DNA of 64,000 nucleotides from Lewinellaceae bacterium (GTDB taxonomy: Bacteria; Bacteroidota; Bacteroidia; Chitinophagales; Saprospiraceae), in assembly GCA_020636225.1 (NCBI GenBank), contig JACJYI010000006.1:82501-146500 (forward strand), read 5' to 3'. The position numbers and the translations under genes are program-made. Of this stretch, positions 52,180-61,197 are shown piece after piece (position 1 is the first letter of the stretch; the number at the start of each line of letters is the position of its first letter). Below the pieces are notes generated by a model. That model ran no database searches, was not told the origin of the DNA, and worked only from the letters and a program-made list of their open reading frames with translations.

Positions 52180-52941
52180 TTAATCCACGATGTCGTGGGA
52201 GGTGAAGGGATGATGGGTGGCCGGCTGGTTGCGCACAGACCGAAAGCCCGCCTCCTGCAACAGGTTGCGGAAGGGGCCCTCGAATCGGCTGGTCAACAGG
52301 TTGACGTTCAACACCAGGTGATCGTTCTGATCACTCAGCAGCCTGATGGATGGCGGATGGTTCCAATCGGTATATGGGCAAAGAGCCAGCAGGTCCTGAA
52401 GGGCCCGTTTGGGTTCTTCACCCGTGACATTGAGGTCAGGTGCCAGCGTACATCCCAGAAACGTCTCTTCTCCGCCCTCCGGAAGCAGGCTGTAGCCTTT
52501 GCGACTCAGGGTAAGGTAGGAGAGATTGTGCCGGCCTTGGGGATTGATGATCTCGACAGCCAGCAGTCCGAACCGGTCAACCCGGCCACTGTAGGGCCCG
52601 CAACGGAGCCATGGGTTCGCGTACAGGACCAGGCGACTGCGGATCGGCCATCCCAGGAAGAAGGATTGGATGCCCTGAAATCCACCGATGATCAGGGCAA
52701 AGAGCAGAATGCCATGCGTCATCGGTGAAATGATCACAAATCGCCAGATGAGGACCAGCAGGATGACGAACGGAAGCCACCTTCGCATCAGCCGAATGGC
52801 CAGGATCACCCTGGGCGGAAAGGGAAGGGCCCGCACAAATCCGGGAAAACTGCGTTCGAGCATCCGAACGACCAGCCATAATGCACCGAGCCAGATCGCG
52901 ATCACGATCCAGGAGCCCCAGGTCGGATTAATGGATTCCAT
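52180..52941 (-). CDS. MscS-like membrane protein (divergent)
   Basis: 253 residues. Three hydrophobic segments (WIVIAIWLGALWLVV, LPFVILLVLIWRFVII and GILLFALIIGGFQGIQSFFLG), then a soluble domain. The third segment with GGFQGIQSFFLG, followed by YANPWLRCGPYSGRVDRFGLLAVEI and a later NLSYLTLSRKG, resembles the pore helix and beta domain of MscS mechanosensitive channels. The match is by eye and remote. The start overlaps the end of the NTPase gene by 14 bases, indicating tight coupling. Confidence 0.55.
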   Translation of the reverse strand: MESINPTWGSWIVIAIWLGALWLVVRMLERSFPGFVRALPFPPRVILAIRLMRRWLPFVILLVLIWRFVIISPMTHGILLFALIIGGFQGIQSFFLGWPIRSRLVLYANPWLRCGPYSGRVDRFGLLAVEIINPQGRHNLSYLTLSRKGYSLLPEGGEETFLGCTLAPDLNVTGEEPKRALQDLLALCPYTDWNHPPSIRLLSDQNDHLVLNVNLLTSRFEGPFRNLLQEAGFRSVRNQPATHHPFTSHDIVD

Positions 52942-55348
52942 AGGCGGTCAGGGTCGTTTCTGAATAAATGGGTTCGGCAGCGTACCATTCCAGCTGGTGG
53001 ATCAGTTCATGGGCGACTGCCGGGTGGATCTCCAGCCATCCTTCGGCACTTCGCTGTAAAATCCTGAGGCTGAGCCACCGGCGTACCAGGGGTGCAAATT
53101 CTGAATCAAAGGAAGGACCAAAGAGCCTGCGCAACCGGTATTCGTTGATCTGACGGTAGAGGAGCAACACCCTGAACAGGGGGAAGTTGCGTGCATCCAG
53201 GATGAGGGGAAGGTGATAATGTGCCGGTTCGACCAGTCGCACCTCATGTTCTCCATGCATGCGAATCCTCGAAGCCCACATGAACAGGGAGGCACCAATA
53301 TTTCCCCGGCACTCCCTGTGGATCTGCCGGATCTCCCGGACAAATTGATCGGTTTCTACAGGGAGGCCCTGCTCATTGACCAGTACCTTGTGGGTGGCGC
53401 CGTGTCGGATCAGGATGGCTTTCTGGAGGCTGATCTCGTCCAGCTGGTCCAGGTGGATGATCGTCTGGCAACTGCTGGCCAACCCATGGGTCCGATCGAG
53501 ATGGGGCAACAAGACGCGGTTCAGGGAAACCAGGAAGAACAACCTGGTCGAATAGAGATCCATGAACCGGACCAGCGCCCGCACATTCCGGCTGAACGTG
53601 GGCCCGGCATCCGACCAGTTTTCCAGGTCGTCAATCCAGACCAGTGCCTTGCTTTGCAGGGCGTATTTACCAATGAATTCCAGGGCAGGCTCCAGATCAT
53701 ACCCCGGGGTGAGGGTTCGACCGGCCAGTTGGATGACCTGGCCGGGTTGCAATCGGATCGTCGCACTGGGGAAAAATTGTCGGGAGAATGATTCCACGAA
53801 CATGGACTTGCCACTATGTCGACCTCCGGTCAGCAGCACGGTGCCCCGGTAGCCCTCCCGCCACTCTTTCAGACTTTTCTGAAGGCGTTGTTGCTCATCT
53901 TTCCGGGTCACCAACAAGGCATCTCCGATAAATCCACCTGTCAGGAAAAGGCTGGTATAATGCTCGGCTGTCGGGTCAGGTGCTTTGCTTTTGATGAATC
54001 GCAACAACTTTTCTCCGACACTGAGGGATTCTTCACGAATGGCCTTTCTCTGCCAACTTAGCAAGGACTTCCAGGACTTCCGGATCCGCTGGGCCACCAG
54101 GGAGCTCAAGGCATTGGACTGTTCGGACATCCGTTGGAGGGAGGATTCCAGGGGCATGGTCAGAAACAGCCGTCCATCCCGCAGCAGATCGCGAACATCG
54201 GTTGCACTGCGAAAACGGTGCATGGTCTCCTCCTGCAATGCTGCGATACCGGATTGCAGCGGTTGCAGGTCCTTCCTTCGTTCTAGCAGGGATTGCAGGA
54301 CCTCCTGTTTCTGTGCCGGCGAATAGAGGGTGCCGACCCCTTCCTGGGCGGCGGAAAGACGGTTGCGCAGATTGGTCAGGACAATGGATGAGCCACTGTG
54401 GTATTCGTCTCGGGTTTCCAGGATTTCAAACAGCAACGGCATGAGCTCTGCCTCGAACCAGATGCGGAAACTTTTTCGCAATCGGATATCCCGGGTGACG
54501 ACTTGTCCTGCTTTCAGATCCATGGGGACGACCAGATCCTCAGGAATCCTGGCCTGGTAGCTTTCCAGCAGGTCATTGAACGGGTTTTTCGTGACGGCGG
54601 CCCTGGAGAACTGATCGATGGTATCAATACGGAGCAGTACCTTTTTCAGGATCGTCCTGGTGACCTTGTCGGGAAGAGCCTGAAGATCATCTTCCAGGGA
54701 AAGCAACTGGGCACTGAGAAAGGTGAGGTCCTCCTGGATCTGGTCTATGGACTGATTGACCAGTTTCCCCATGGACGTCAGTTGATCGCCAAGCTGGATC
54801 AACTGTTGGTTCGCTTTGACCAGATCCGCGCACTGTGTCGACAGGATGTCCATCTGTTTCTGATAGACAGGCCAGGGGTTGGCAGCCAGCAACCAGGAAG
54901 AACAGGTCTTTTCCATTTGCCGGGTAGATGCCCATGAAGGAATTCCATGGGATTTCAGTTCCTCACTGGCCTGCCGCAAGGTCTCGAGGCTTTCATCAGC
55001 TAGGTTCTCCAGGTCCTGTTCCAGGACCTCGCCAACATGATGGGCAAACATGGCTTCATGATGCCGAAAGACGATGTCCCGCCACAAGATCATCACCGCC
55101 TTGGCGGTAGACGACCATGCGTAGGTGATGTGGAGCTCCTTGGCGATCTTGGCCACGTCGGATTGACCCGTCTTCTGGATCTGATCAAAGGCAGTATCGC
55201 CCACCTCACGAATCCGCTGTCTCAACGTTTGACCGGCGGTTGCCAGCGCGCGCAGCCTGCCGGGCCCCATGGGTTCTGCCCATGCGGTTTCCAGAAGATC
55301 CTGGACTTCCGGCATCGGATACATGTCAAGTGGATTGGCGATCTCCAT
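52928..55348 (-). CDS. Large P-loop NTPase with long helical N-terminal region, function unknown
   Basis: 806 residues from the ATG at 55348; the earlier in-frame codons lack coding character. Residues 1-500 are helical and probably coiled coil (MDILSTQCADLVKANQQLIQLG...SIDQIQEDLTFLSAQLLSLEDDL). Walker A GGRHSGKS lies near 505-513, Walker B LVWIDDLENW about 65 residues later, and a sensor-like RLFFLVSLNRV follows. The C-terminus (YHLPLILDARNFPLFRVLLLYRQINEYRLRRLF) looks like a winged helix. This is an AAA/STAND-like layout. No membrane segment is seen. First gene of the operon with the MscS-like and antiporter genes. Confidence 0.8.
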   Translation of the reverse strand: MEIANPLDMYPMPEVQDLLETAWAEPMGPGRLRALATAGQTLRQRIREVGDTAFDQIQKTGQSDVAKIAKELHITYAWSSTAKAVMILWRDIVFRHHEAMFAHHVGEVLEQDLENLADESLETLRQASEELKSHGIPSWASTRQMEKTCSSWLLAANPWPVYQKQMDILSTQCADLVKANQQLIQLGDQLTSMGKLVNQSIDQIQEDLTFLSAQLLSLEDDLQALPDKVTRTILKKVLLRIDTIDQFSRAAVTKNPFNDLLESYQARIPEDLVVPMDLKAGQVVTRDIRLRKSFRIWFEAELMPLLFEILETRDEYHSGSSIVLTNLRNRLSAAQEGVGTLYSPAQKQEVLQSLLERRKDLQPLQSGIAALQEETMHRFRSATDVRDLLRDGRLFLTMPLESSLQRMSEQSNALSSLVAQRIRKSWKSLLSWQRKAIREESLSVGEKLLRFIKSKAPDPTAEHYTSLFLTGGFIGDALLVTRKDEQQRLQKSLKEWREGYRGTVLLTGGRHSGKSMFVESFSRQFFPSATIRLQPGQVIQLAGRTLTPGYDLEPALEFIGKYALQSKALVWIDDLENWSDAGPTFSRNVRALVRFMDLYSTRLFFLVSLNRVLLPHLDRTHGLASSCQTIIHLDQLDEISLQKAILIRHGATHKVLVNEQGLPVETDQFVREIRQIHRECRGNIGASLFMWASRIRMHGEHEVRLVEPAHYHLPLILDARNFPLFRVLLLYRQINEYRLRRLFGPSFDSEFAPLVRRWLSLRILQRSAEGWLEIHPAVAHELIHQLEWYAAEPIYSETTLTAYGIH

Positions 55349-55684
55349 GTTGGATGGATAGTTGACGAAGATATTAATCTTTGCCCACCCGGTTCTCGCA
55401 GATACCTTGTTCGGTCGGGAGGCGCACCCTGCAAATGCTCCGTGGAGGAAGGAATTTGGCCGGCAGGGGAAGAGATTGGCCACGCACGGCTGCCTGTTGA
55501 AGATTTCCGTTCTTTGCCTGGTCTAGGGTGCTTCGGGAATCTCTTCGGGGGAAACCCGGTCGACCACTCAATGTCATTCACCTGGCGGTTCCACCCATAT
55601 CCGGCCTCGACAGGGGCTTTCGATGGCACATCGATCCACACAGGGGGAATTATGGGGTGAATGCAGGTATACTAAACATGGGAT
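55349..55684. other. Divergent intergenic region between NTPase operon and M14 peptidase
   Basis: 336 bases. On the minus strand TATCTTCG (55373-55366), one mismatch from the promoter motif, lies 18 bases before the NTPase ATG. On the plus strand TATACT (about 55666-55671) precedes the peptidase gene. Frames open across it have no coding character. No RNA gene recognised. Confidence 0.5.
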
Positions 55685-57484
55685 ATGACGAATGCACGGT
55701 ACTTCTCAGGCTTCCTTCTGGTGTTGCTCGGCCTCGGGTCATTCACTGCACAGCCATTGCCACAGGATTGGCGGACACCATTCGAACGGGATTCCACCTG
55801 GTCAGCGGAATGGAAGGAAGCATATGCTTATCTCGATCGTCTGGATGAGGTTTCCGACCGGATCTCCATCCGAACCTTCGGAGAATCGGACGGATTCCTT
55901 CCCCTGCGGGAAGTGGTGATCAGTTCACCGGAGGTGACTACCCCACAGGAGGCCAGGGCTCGGAACAAGGTCGTCCTGCTGATCAACAATGCCATACATC
56001 CGGGCGAATCGGCCGGTGTGGATGCCTGCCTGATGCTGGCCCGGGAGATGGCCCTGGAGGACCGTTGGCAGGAAGTCCTGGAGGATATGGTCATTGTGAT
56101 GATCCCTTATTACAACCTGGATGGCGGCTATGCCCGCAGGCCACATACCCGTGCCAATCAGCAAGGGCCGGCGATGCAGGGTTTCCGGGGAAATGGAAAG
56201 AACCTCGATCTGAACCGGGATTTCATCAAATGTGACTCGCGCAACGCTCGCAGTTTTACCGAGCTCTTCCACTACTGGGACCCCGACCTGTTTGTCGATA
56301 CACATACCTCCAACGGTGCGGATTATCAGGCGACGATCACGGTGATCGCCACCCAGCCGGACAAGCTTCCATCCGGCTTGAAGGCCTATCAACAGGAGCT
56401 CCTCCTGCCGGCCCTCTACAAGGGGATGGAAGAAAAGCACTGGACCATGACGCCCTATGTCCATACCGATGGCCCCCCGGAGAGCGGGATCCATGGATTC
56501 CTTGACCTGCCCAGATATTCAACCGGATACGCCGCGTTGTTCCAGACCCTCGGGTTTATGCCGGAGACACATATGCTCAAGCCGTTCTCCCAGCGTGTAT
56601 ATAGCACCAAGGCCTTCCTCGAGACGATATGTGAGACGGCCATGCGGCAGAAGACCGATCTGCTGGAAGCCCGGGCGAATGCCCGCCGGGAGGTATTGGC
56701 GACATCGATCTGGCCATTGCAGTGGCAACTGGATACCAGCAGAGTAGACTCCATCTGGTTTGGAGGGTACGCACATGGATATCGACCCAGTGCGGTATCA
56801 GGTTTGCCCCGCTTGTTTTATGACCGTGACCAGCCGTTCTATCAACAGATACCCTACTATCCGGCCTATACGCCCATCCTGTCTGCCGAGCGGCCATGGG
56901 GATGGATCATTCCCCAAGCCTGGACCTCGATCATGGAGCGCTTGGCCTGGAATGACATCCGGATGCACCGGATCGTGGGAGATACCCTTCTCCGGGCGCC
57001 GGCCCTTCGGATCATCAGCGAGGAGACATCAGATCGGCCCTATGAAGGCCATTACCTGCATGCCCAGGTAGACGTAGCAGAAGAGATGGACACCCTCCTG
57101 GTACGCGATGGCGATGTTTGGATACCTGCTGATCAGCCTGGCATCGCCTACCTCATGGCGACCATGGATCCCAGGGCGCCGGACAGCTGGTTTGCCTGGA
57201 ATTTTCTGGATGCCATCCTCAATCAGAAGGAATACTTTTCGGCATATGTGTTCGAGGACCTGGCGGATCAGATGCTGAATTCCGATCCGGAACTGCGGCG
57301 ATTGTTTGACCATCAACGGACATTGGAGCCGCAGTGGAAGACGGATCCCAATGCGGCCCTTGAATGGATCTACCGGCATTCGGAATATTATGAACCGACC
57401 CACCGGCGGTATCCGATCGTCAGGATCATGGAACCCACCGGGTTCAGGTTAAGACCCTATCAGGGAACAAGCCCGCGGGATTAA
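55685..57484 (+). CDS. Exported M14-family zinc carboxypeptidase
   Basis: 599 residues. Signal peptide (FSGFLLVLLGLGSFTAQ), then an M14 domain. Zinc ligands are in NNAIHPGESAG (HxxE) and, later, VDTHTSNGADYQ. GNGKNLDLNRDFIK holds the conserved Asn-Arg substrate site, and GFMPETHMLKPF probably carries the catalytic Glu. The C-terminal ~250 residues are an extra domain typical of large Bacteroidota M14 proteins. It removes C-terminal residues from peptides outside the cytoplasm. Its TAA overlaps the convergent rodA stop (TTAA). Confidence 0.9.
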   Translation: MTNARYFSGFLLVLLGLGSFTAQPLPQDWRTPFERDSTWSAEWKEAYAYLDRLDEVSDRISIRTFGESDGFLPLREVVISSPEVTTPQEARARNKVVLLINNAIHPGESAGVDACLMLAREMALEDRWQEVLEDMVIVMIPYYNLDGGYARRPHTRANQQGPAMQGFRGNGKNLDLNRDFIKCDSRNARSFTELFHYWDPDLFVDTHTSNGADYQATITVIATQPDKLPSGLKAYQQELLLPALYKGMEEKHWTMTPYVHTDGPPESGIHGFLDLPRYSTGYAALFQTLGFMPETHMLKPFSQRVYSTKAFLETICETAMRQKTDLLEARANARREVLATSIWPLQWQLDTSRVDSIWFGGYAHGYRPSAVSGLPRLFYDRDQPFYQQIPYYPAYTPILSAERPWGWIIPQAWTSIMERLAWNDIRMHRIVGDTLLRAPALRIISEETSDRPYEGHYLHAQVDVAEEMDTLLVRDGDVWIPADQPGIAYLMATMDPRAPDSWFAWNFLDAILNQKEYFSAYVFEDLADQMLNSDPELRRLFDHQRTLEPQWKTDPNAALEWIYRHSEYYEPTHRRYPIVRIMEPTGFRLRPYQGTSPRD

Positions 57485-58878
57485 CGGAGGCGATCTCCAA
57501 AATCCAGTTTCAGGACGATTGCGATCAGAATACTGAAGAACAGGAGGGAGGAGCCACCATAACTGAGGAAAGGCAGGGGAATGCCGATGACGGGAACCAG
57601 GCCGAGGGTCATGCCCATATTGATGAAATAGTGCAGGAAGAATATCCCTGCGACGCCGTAAATGAAGTATTGGCTGAACGCTGTCCGCTGCCGTTCGGCC
57701 ATCTGGGCCAGTCGCAGGACCAGGAGCGTAAACAGGAGGATGACGCCAAAGGTGCCAATGAACCCCTGTTCCTCACCAACGGCACAGAAGATAAAGTCAG
57801 TGGTCTGCTCGGGGACGTAGTTGAGCTTGGTGATATTTCCCTCAAGGAAACCCTTTCCTTCCAGTCCGCCGGAAGCAATGGCCAGTTTGGATTGCAGCAC
57901 ATTGTACAAGGCACCCCGAGGATCGCATTTCTGCGGATTCAGCCAGACATCCAGCCGTTCCTGCTGGTGAGGCTTCAGGATATGGTTGTAAACGAAGAAG
58001 GAAGAATAGGCCAGGCTCGCACTGAGCACCATCAGCAGGCTCACAAACGACACATAACGAAGGCGTCCCTCCCGGTAGGCCAGGATGCTCAGAATGAGGA
58101 AGAACAGGCTGAGGACACCGACCATCAACGTCATGAAATCCTGCATCCAGGCCACGACAGACAACACGGAAAGCAGCACCAGAACGGAGATCCAGTAAAT
58201 GACCCGATCAAAACTGAGCATCAGGCCTGCCAGTCCGAGGAAGAGAATGATGTACAGGAGTATGTCGATGGGCAGGACCAGGGCCAGGATAAAGACGGAA
58301 GCCAGCAGGATACCGAGAATAAAATAACCCGAGGGGAAACCGGCACGGAACAGGGGGATCAGCAGGGCGGCGAAGACCAGTGCCGAACCGGCATCGGGTT
58401 GCAACAGGATGAGGAATACCGGGAGCAGGAGGATCAGACCGATGGTGGCCTGAGACCGCCATTCATGAAGGTCTGTCCGAAAATTGCTCAGAAAGGAAGA
58501 CAGCATGAGCAGTGTTCCCAGTTTGGCAAATTCTGCCGGTTGAAAGGAAAAAAGACCGATGGAGAACCAGGAACGAGCCCCTTTGATTTCTGATCCCAGC
58601 AGCAGTACCAGGATCAGGCCGAGGATAGCGATGGCATAGAGGGGTACGGCAAACGTCTTCCAGAATTCCGTAGAAATCGTCAGGATGAAGAGCAGGACAA
58701 CAATGGAAACCCCAGCAAACAGGAACTGCCGGCCCAGTGCGGACTGTAAATTGATCATATCCAGGATCGAGTCGCCCGATTGACTCGAGGAATAGATCAT
58801 AAAGAGGCCGATGACCACCAGATTCACATACAGGATCAGCAACAGCCCGTCAAATCGCTTTCGTTTGGGTTGCAGCAT
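57481..58878 (-). CDS. rodA: Peptidoglycan glycosyltransferase RodA (SEDS family)
   Basis: 465 residues, about ten membrane helices. Polymerises lipid II for side-wall growth. SEDS signatures: GARSWFSIGLFSFQPAEFAKLGTLLMLS, LLLPVFLILLQPDAGSALVFAALL, GFLEGNITKLNYVPEQTTDFIFCAVGEEQGF (catalytic-site loop) and GVAGIFFLHYFINMGMTLGLVPVIGIPLPFLSYGGSS. A little longer than E. coli RodA (370) because of extra helices in the middle (about 200-290). mreC, mreD and mrdA are not adjacent; instead a SPOR gene lies seven bases upstream. Confidence 0.95.
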   Translation of the reverse strand: MLQPKRKRFDGLLLILYVNLVVIGLFMIYSSSQSGDSILDMINLQSALGRQFLFAGVSIVVLLFILTISTEFWKTFAVPLYAIAILGLILVLLLGSEIKGARSWFSIGLFSFQPAEFAKLGTLLMLSSFLSNFRTDLHEWRSQATIGLILLLPVFLILLQPDAGSALVFAALLIPLFRAGFPSGYFILGILLASVFILALVLPIDILLYIILFLGLAGLMLSFDRVIYWISVLVLLSVLSVVAWMQDFMTLMVGVLSLFFLILSILAYREGRLRYVSFVSLLMVLSASLAYSSFFVYNHILKPHQQERLDVWLNPQKCDPRGALYNVLQSKLAIASGGLEGKGFLEGNITKLNYVPEQTTDFIFCAVGEEQGFIGTFGVILLFTLLVLRLAQMAERQRTAFSQYFIYGVAGIFFLHYFINMGMTLGLVPVIGIPLPFLSYGGSSLLFFSILIAIVLKLDFGDRLR

Positions 58879-58885
58879 CGGAACG

Positions 58886-59302
58886 TCAGTCGGTGAGTTC
58901 GGAAAGCTTGGCCTTGTCCCGGGTCAGATAGGCACCCGGATAGTCGGCTTTCAGGGCGTACACGGTGCTTTGTGCCTTCCGTTTGTCGACATAGGCACCA
59001 ACGCGGAGTTTATAGTAAGGTTCGTCGTAGCTGGAGGTAAGGGTGTAACCCGGATACCGGCTCTTGAACGCCGACTTGGTCTGTTCCATCTGTCGACGAT
59101 CGACGGTCGCCGAGATCTGAACCCGCCAGACATCGATCAGGCGCTGGGGATCGCGGTTGGCCTGGACATAGGCGTTGATCATCCGGGTGATGGCTGGCTC
59201 CTCCCTGAACACGACCTGTTGGGCCTGCCCGGTGAACGGGAAGGACAGGATGACTGCCGAAAGGACCAGACGACAATACGGAAGGAGGGATGGAGCTGCC
59301 AT
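58886..59302 (-). CDS. SPOR-domain protein
   Basis: 138 residues. Signal peptide (LPYCRLVLSAVILSFPFTGQAQQ) and a C-terminal SPOR domain (about 60-135): WRVQISATVDRRQMEQTKSAFKSRYPGYTLTSSYDEPYYKLRVGAYVDKRKAQSTVYALKADYPGAYLTRD abbreviated, with the typical YKLRVGAYVDKRKA repeat half. SPOR domains bind denuded glycans at septa. Its pairing with rodA (gap seven bases) suggests a link to cell-wall growth. TACTTTTG ends four bases before the ATG. Confidence 0.88.
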   Translation of the reverse strand: MAAPSLLPYCRLVLSAVILSFPFTGQAQQVVFREEPAITRMINAYVQANRDPQRLIDVWRVQISATVDRRQMEQTKSAFKSRYPGYTLTSSYDEPYYKLRVGAYVDKRKAQSTVYALKADYPGAYLTRDKAKLSELTD

Positions 59303-59306
59303 GCCT

Positions 59307-59314
59307 CAAAAGTA
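59307..59314 (-). promoter_or_regulatory. -7 promoter element directly before the SPOR-rodA operon
   Basis: Minus strand TACTTTTG, AGGC, ATG; predicts a leaderless mRNA. Confidence 0.55.
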
Positions 59315-59368
59315 CACAGGTCCCTTAGCTTTCCAGCAGCCATGCCGGTTTTTAACAACCACGCGGCA

Positions 59369-61006
59369 TCAGGACAGGTATTTGCCGACAATGGGCATCC
59401 GGCGACCCATGCCGAATGCTTTGGGCGATACCCGCAGGACCGGGGCGGTCTGATGGCGCTTGAATTCGTTGATATTGACCAGTCGGAGGACCCGCCTGAC
59501 CAGCTGCTCATCCATTCCCATGTCGATCATATCCTGCGGGCTCTGATGTCCTTCAATGTAGAGTCGCAGGATCTGGTCCAGCAGATCATAGTCCGGCAGG
59601 CTGTCACTGTCTTTCTGGTTGGGACGAAGTTCTGCGGAGGGCGGCTTCTCGATCGAATTCACCGGGATGATCTCCTCAAAACGGTTGATGTACCGGGCCA
59701 GTTCATACACCTCTGTCTTGTAGACATCACCCAGGACGGATAGTCCGCCACACAGGTCGCCGTAAAGGGTCCCGTAACCCACGGCCATCTCGCTCTTGTT
59801 GGTCGTGTTCAGCAGGATAGGTCCGAACTTGTTGGAAAACGCCATCAGGATCATGCCTCTCAGGCGAGCCTGGAGGTTCTCCTCGGTCACATCGAAATCA
59901 CGGCCGGCAAAATAGGGCTCCAGGACGGACAGCATGGTCTCATACCCCGGCGCGATGGGGATGATCTCATAGGGCATGCCCAGACGTTCGGCCAGATCCC
60001 GCGCATCATCGACCGAATGGCCGGAAGAAAATGGCGATGGCATCAGGATGCCGGTCACATGTTCTGCCCCGAGGGCCTTTGCGGCCAGGGAGGCAGTGAC
60101 GGCTGAATCGATGCCACCCGATAGCCCCAGGATGGCCTTGTTGAAACCCAGCTTGGAGAAATAGTTCTTCAGGCCCATGACCAGCGCATCGTGGATCAGG
60201 GCGATCTTTTCCCGGGGCTGTTCGCCCGGCCCCCGACCGGTCATGACCTCCTCCAGATCGAAGCTCTGGACAGCCTCCTGGAAATACGGCATCTCGGCAA
60301 TGACCTGACCCGAAGGTCCCATGACCACGGAACCACCATCGAACAAGAGCTCGGTTTGAGCACCGACATGGTTGACATAGAACATGGGGATGTGGTACCG
60401 CTGCACATTGGCCCGGATCACCTTGATCCTGGCCTCTGCCTGCTGGTAAGAGAAGGGGGATGCGGACAGGTTGATGATCAGATCTGGTGATTCCGGCATC
60501 ATCTCATCCAGCGGACAGACCTTGTACAGTGGATTGTGATTGCCCACATTCCAGATGTCCTCACAGACACTCAATGCGATCCTCTTCCCCTTGAAGGCAA
60601 CAGTTTGATAGCTGTGCGCAGGTTCGAAATAGCGGTATTCATCAAAAACGTCATAGGTGGGCAGGAGGGTCTTGTGCTGAATGTGCCTGACCTCACCATC
60701 GACCAGGAAGAACGCGGAGTTGTAGAGGTCCTTCCCTTCCAGCACGGGATTTCGGCTGGGCGCCCCCACGACGATGGCGATGTCATGCGACTGTTCGGCC
60801 AGGGCCCTGATGGAGGATTCGGCCAGATCGATGAAATCATCAAATTCCAGGAAATCCCGTGGCGGATATCCACAGACAGCCAGTTCGGCGAAACAGATCA
60901 GGTCGGCACCTTGCTCCCGGGCAACAGCGATGGCATCGGTCATCTTCTGCAGGTTCCCGGCGAAATTTCCGATGTGGTAATTGAGCTGAGCAAGAGCGAT
61001 ACGCAT
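59369..61006 (-). CDS. nadE: Glutamine-dependent NAD+ synthetase
   Basis: 545 residues. The N-terminal nitrilase-type glutaminase domain (Glu in ICFAELAVCGYPPRD, Lys in IQHKTLLPTYDVFDE, Cys in ALSVCEDIWN) is joined to an ammonia-dependent NAD synthetase domain with P-loop GLSGGIDSAVTASLAAKALG. Makes NAD+ from nicotinic acid adenine dinucleotide, ATP and glutamine. Single gene, stop 66 bases before the SPOR gene. Confidence 0.97.
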   Translation of the reverse strand: MRIALAQLNYHIGNFAGNLQKMTDAIAVAREQGADLICFAELAVCGYPPRDFLEFDDFIDLAESSIRALAEQSHDIAIVVGAPSRNPVLEGKDLYNSAFFLVDGEVRHIQHKTLLPTYDVFDEYRYFEPAHSYQTVAFKGKRIALSVCEDIWNVGNHNPLYKVCPLDEMMPESPDLIINLSASPFSYQQAEARIKVIRANVQRYHIPMFYVNHVGAQTELLFDGGSVVMGPSGQVIAEMPYFQEAVQSFDLEEVMTGRGPGEQPREKIALIHDALVMGLKNYFSKLGFNKAILGLSGGIDSAVTASLAAKALGAEHVTGILMPSPFSSGHSVDDARDLAERLGMPYEIIPIAPGYETMLSVLEPYFAGRDFDVTEENLQARLRGMILMAFSNKFGPILLNTTNKSEMAVGYGTLYGDLCGGLSVLGDVYKTEVYELARYINRFEEIIPVNSIEKPPSAELRPNQKDSDSLPDYDLLDQILRLYIEGHQSPQDMIDMGMDEQLVRRVLRLVNINEFKRHQTAPVLRVSPKAFGMGRRMPIVGKYLS

Positions 61007-61108
61007 GGAGGATGATTCAGATTTGGTGGGTCGAAAATACCTGCACTCCCGGGAAGGAGGAAGAATCAGGGAAAGATTCTCTGAAAAACAGGCTCTTCGG
61101 GGAAAGAG

Positions 61109-61140
61109 TTTGGTAAGTCACCAGACATTGACTACATTTG
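61109..61140 (+). promoter_or_regulatory. Promoter of rimP-nusA-infB
   Basis: TTTG (61109-61112), 20 bases, TACATTTG (61133-61140), 57 bases before the rimP ATG. Full match to the Bacteroidota consensus. Confidence 0.72.
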
Positions 61141-61160
61141 CACCAGCAAGAAGATGTAGG

Positions 61161-61188
61161 GAGGGAACCGGGCAGGTTCCCTCTTTTT
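61161..61188 (+). terminator. Leader terminator/attenuator upstream of rimP
   Basis: GAGGGAACC (61161-61169) / GGTTCCCTC (61175-61183) with a five-base loop and then TTTTT. A perfect intrinsic terminator shape inside the 5' leader, between the promoter and the rimP ATG at 61198, so it probably attenuates the operon. Confidence 0.75.
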
Positions 61189-61197
61189 GTTATATCG

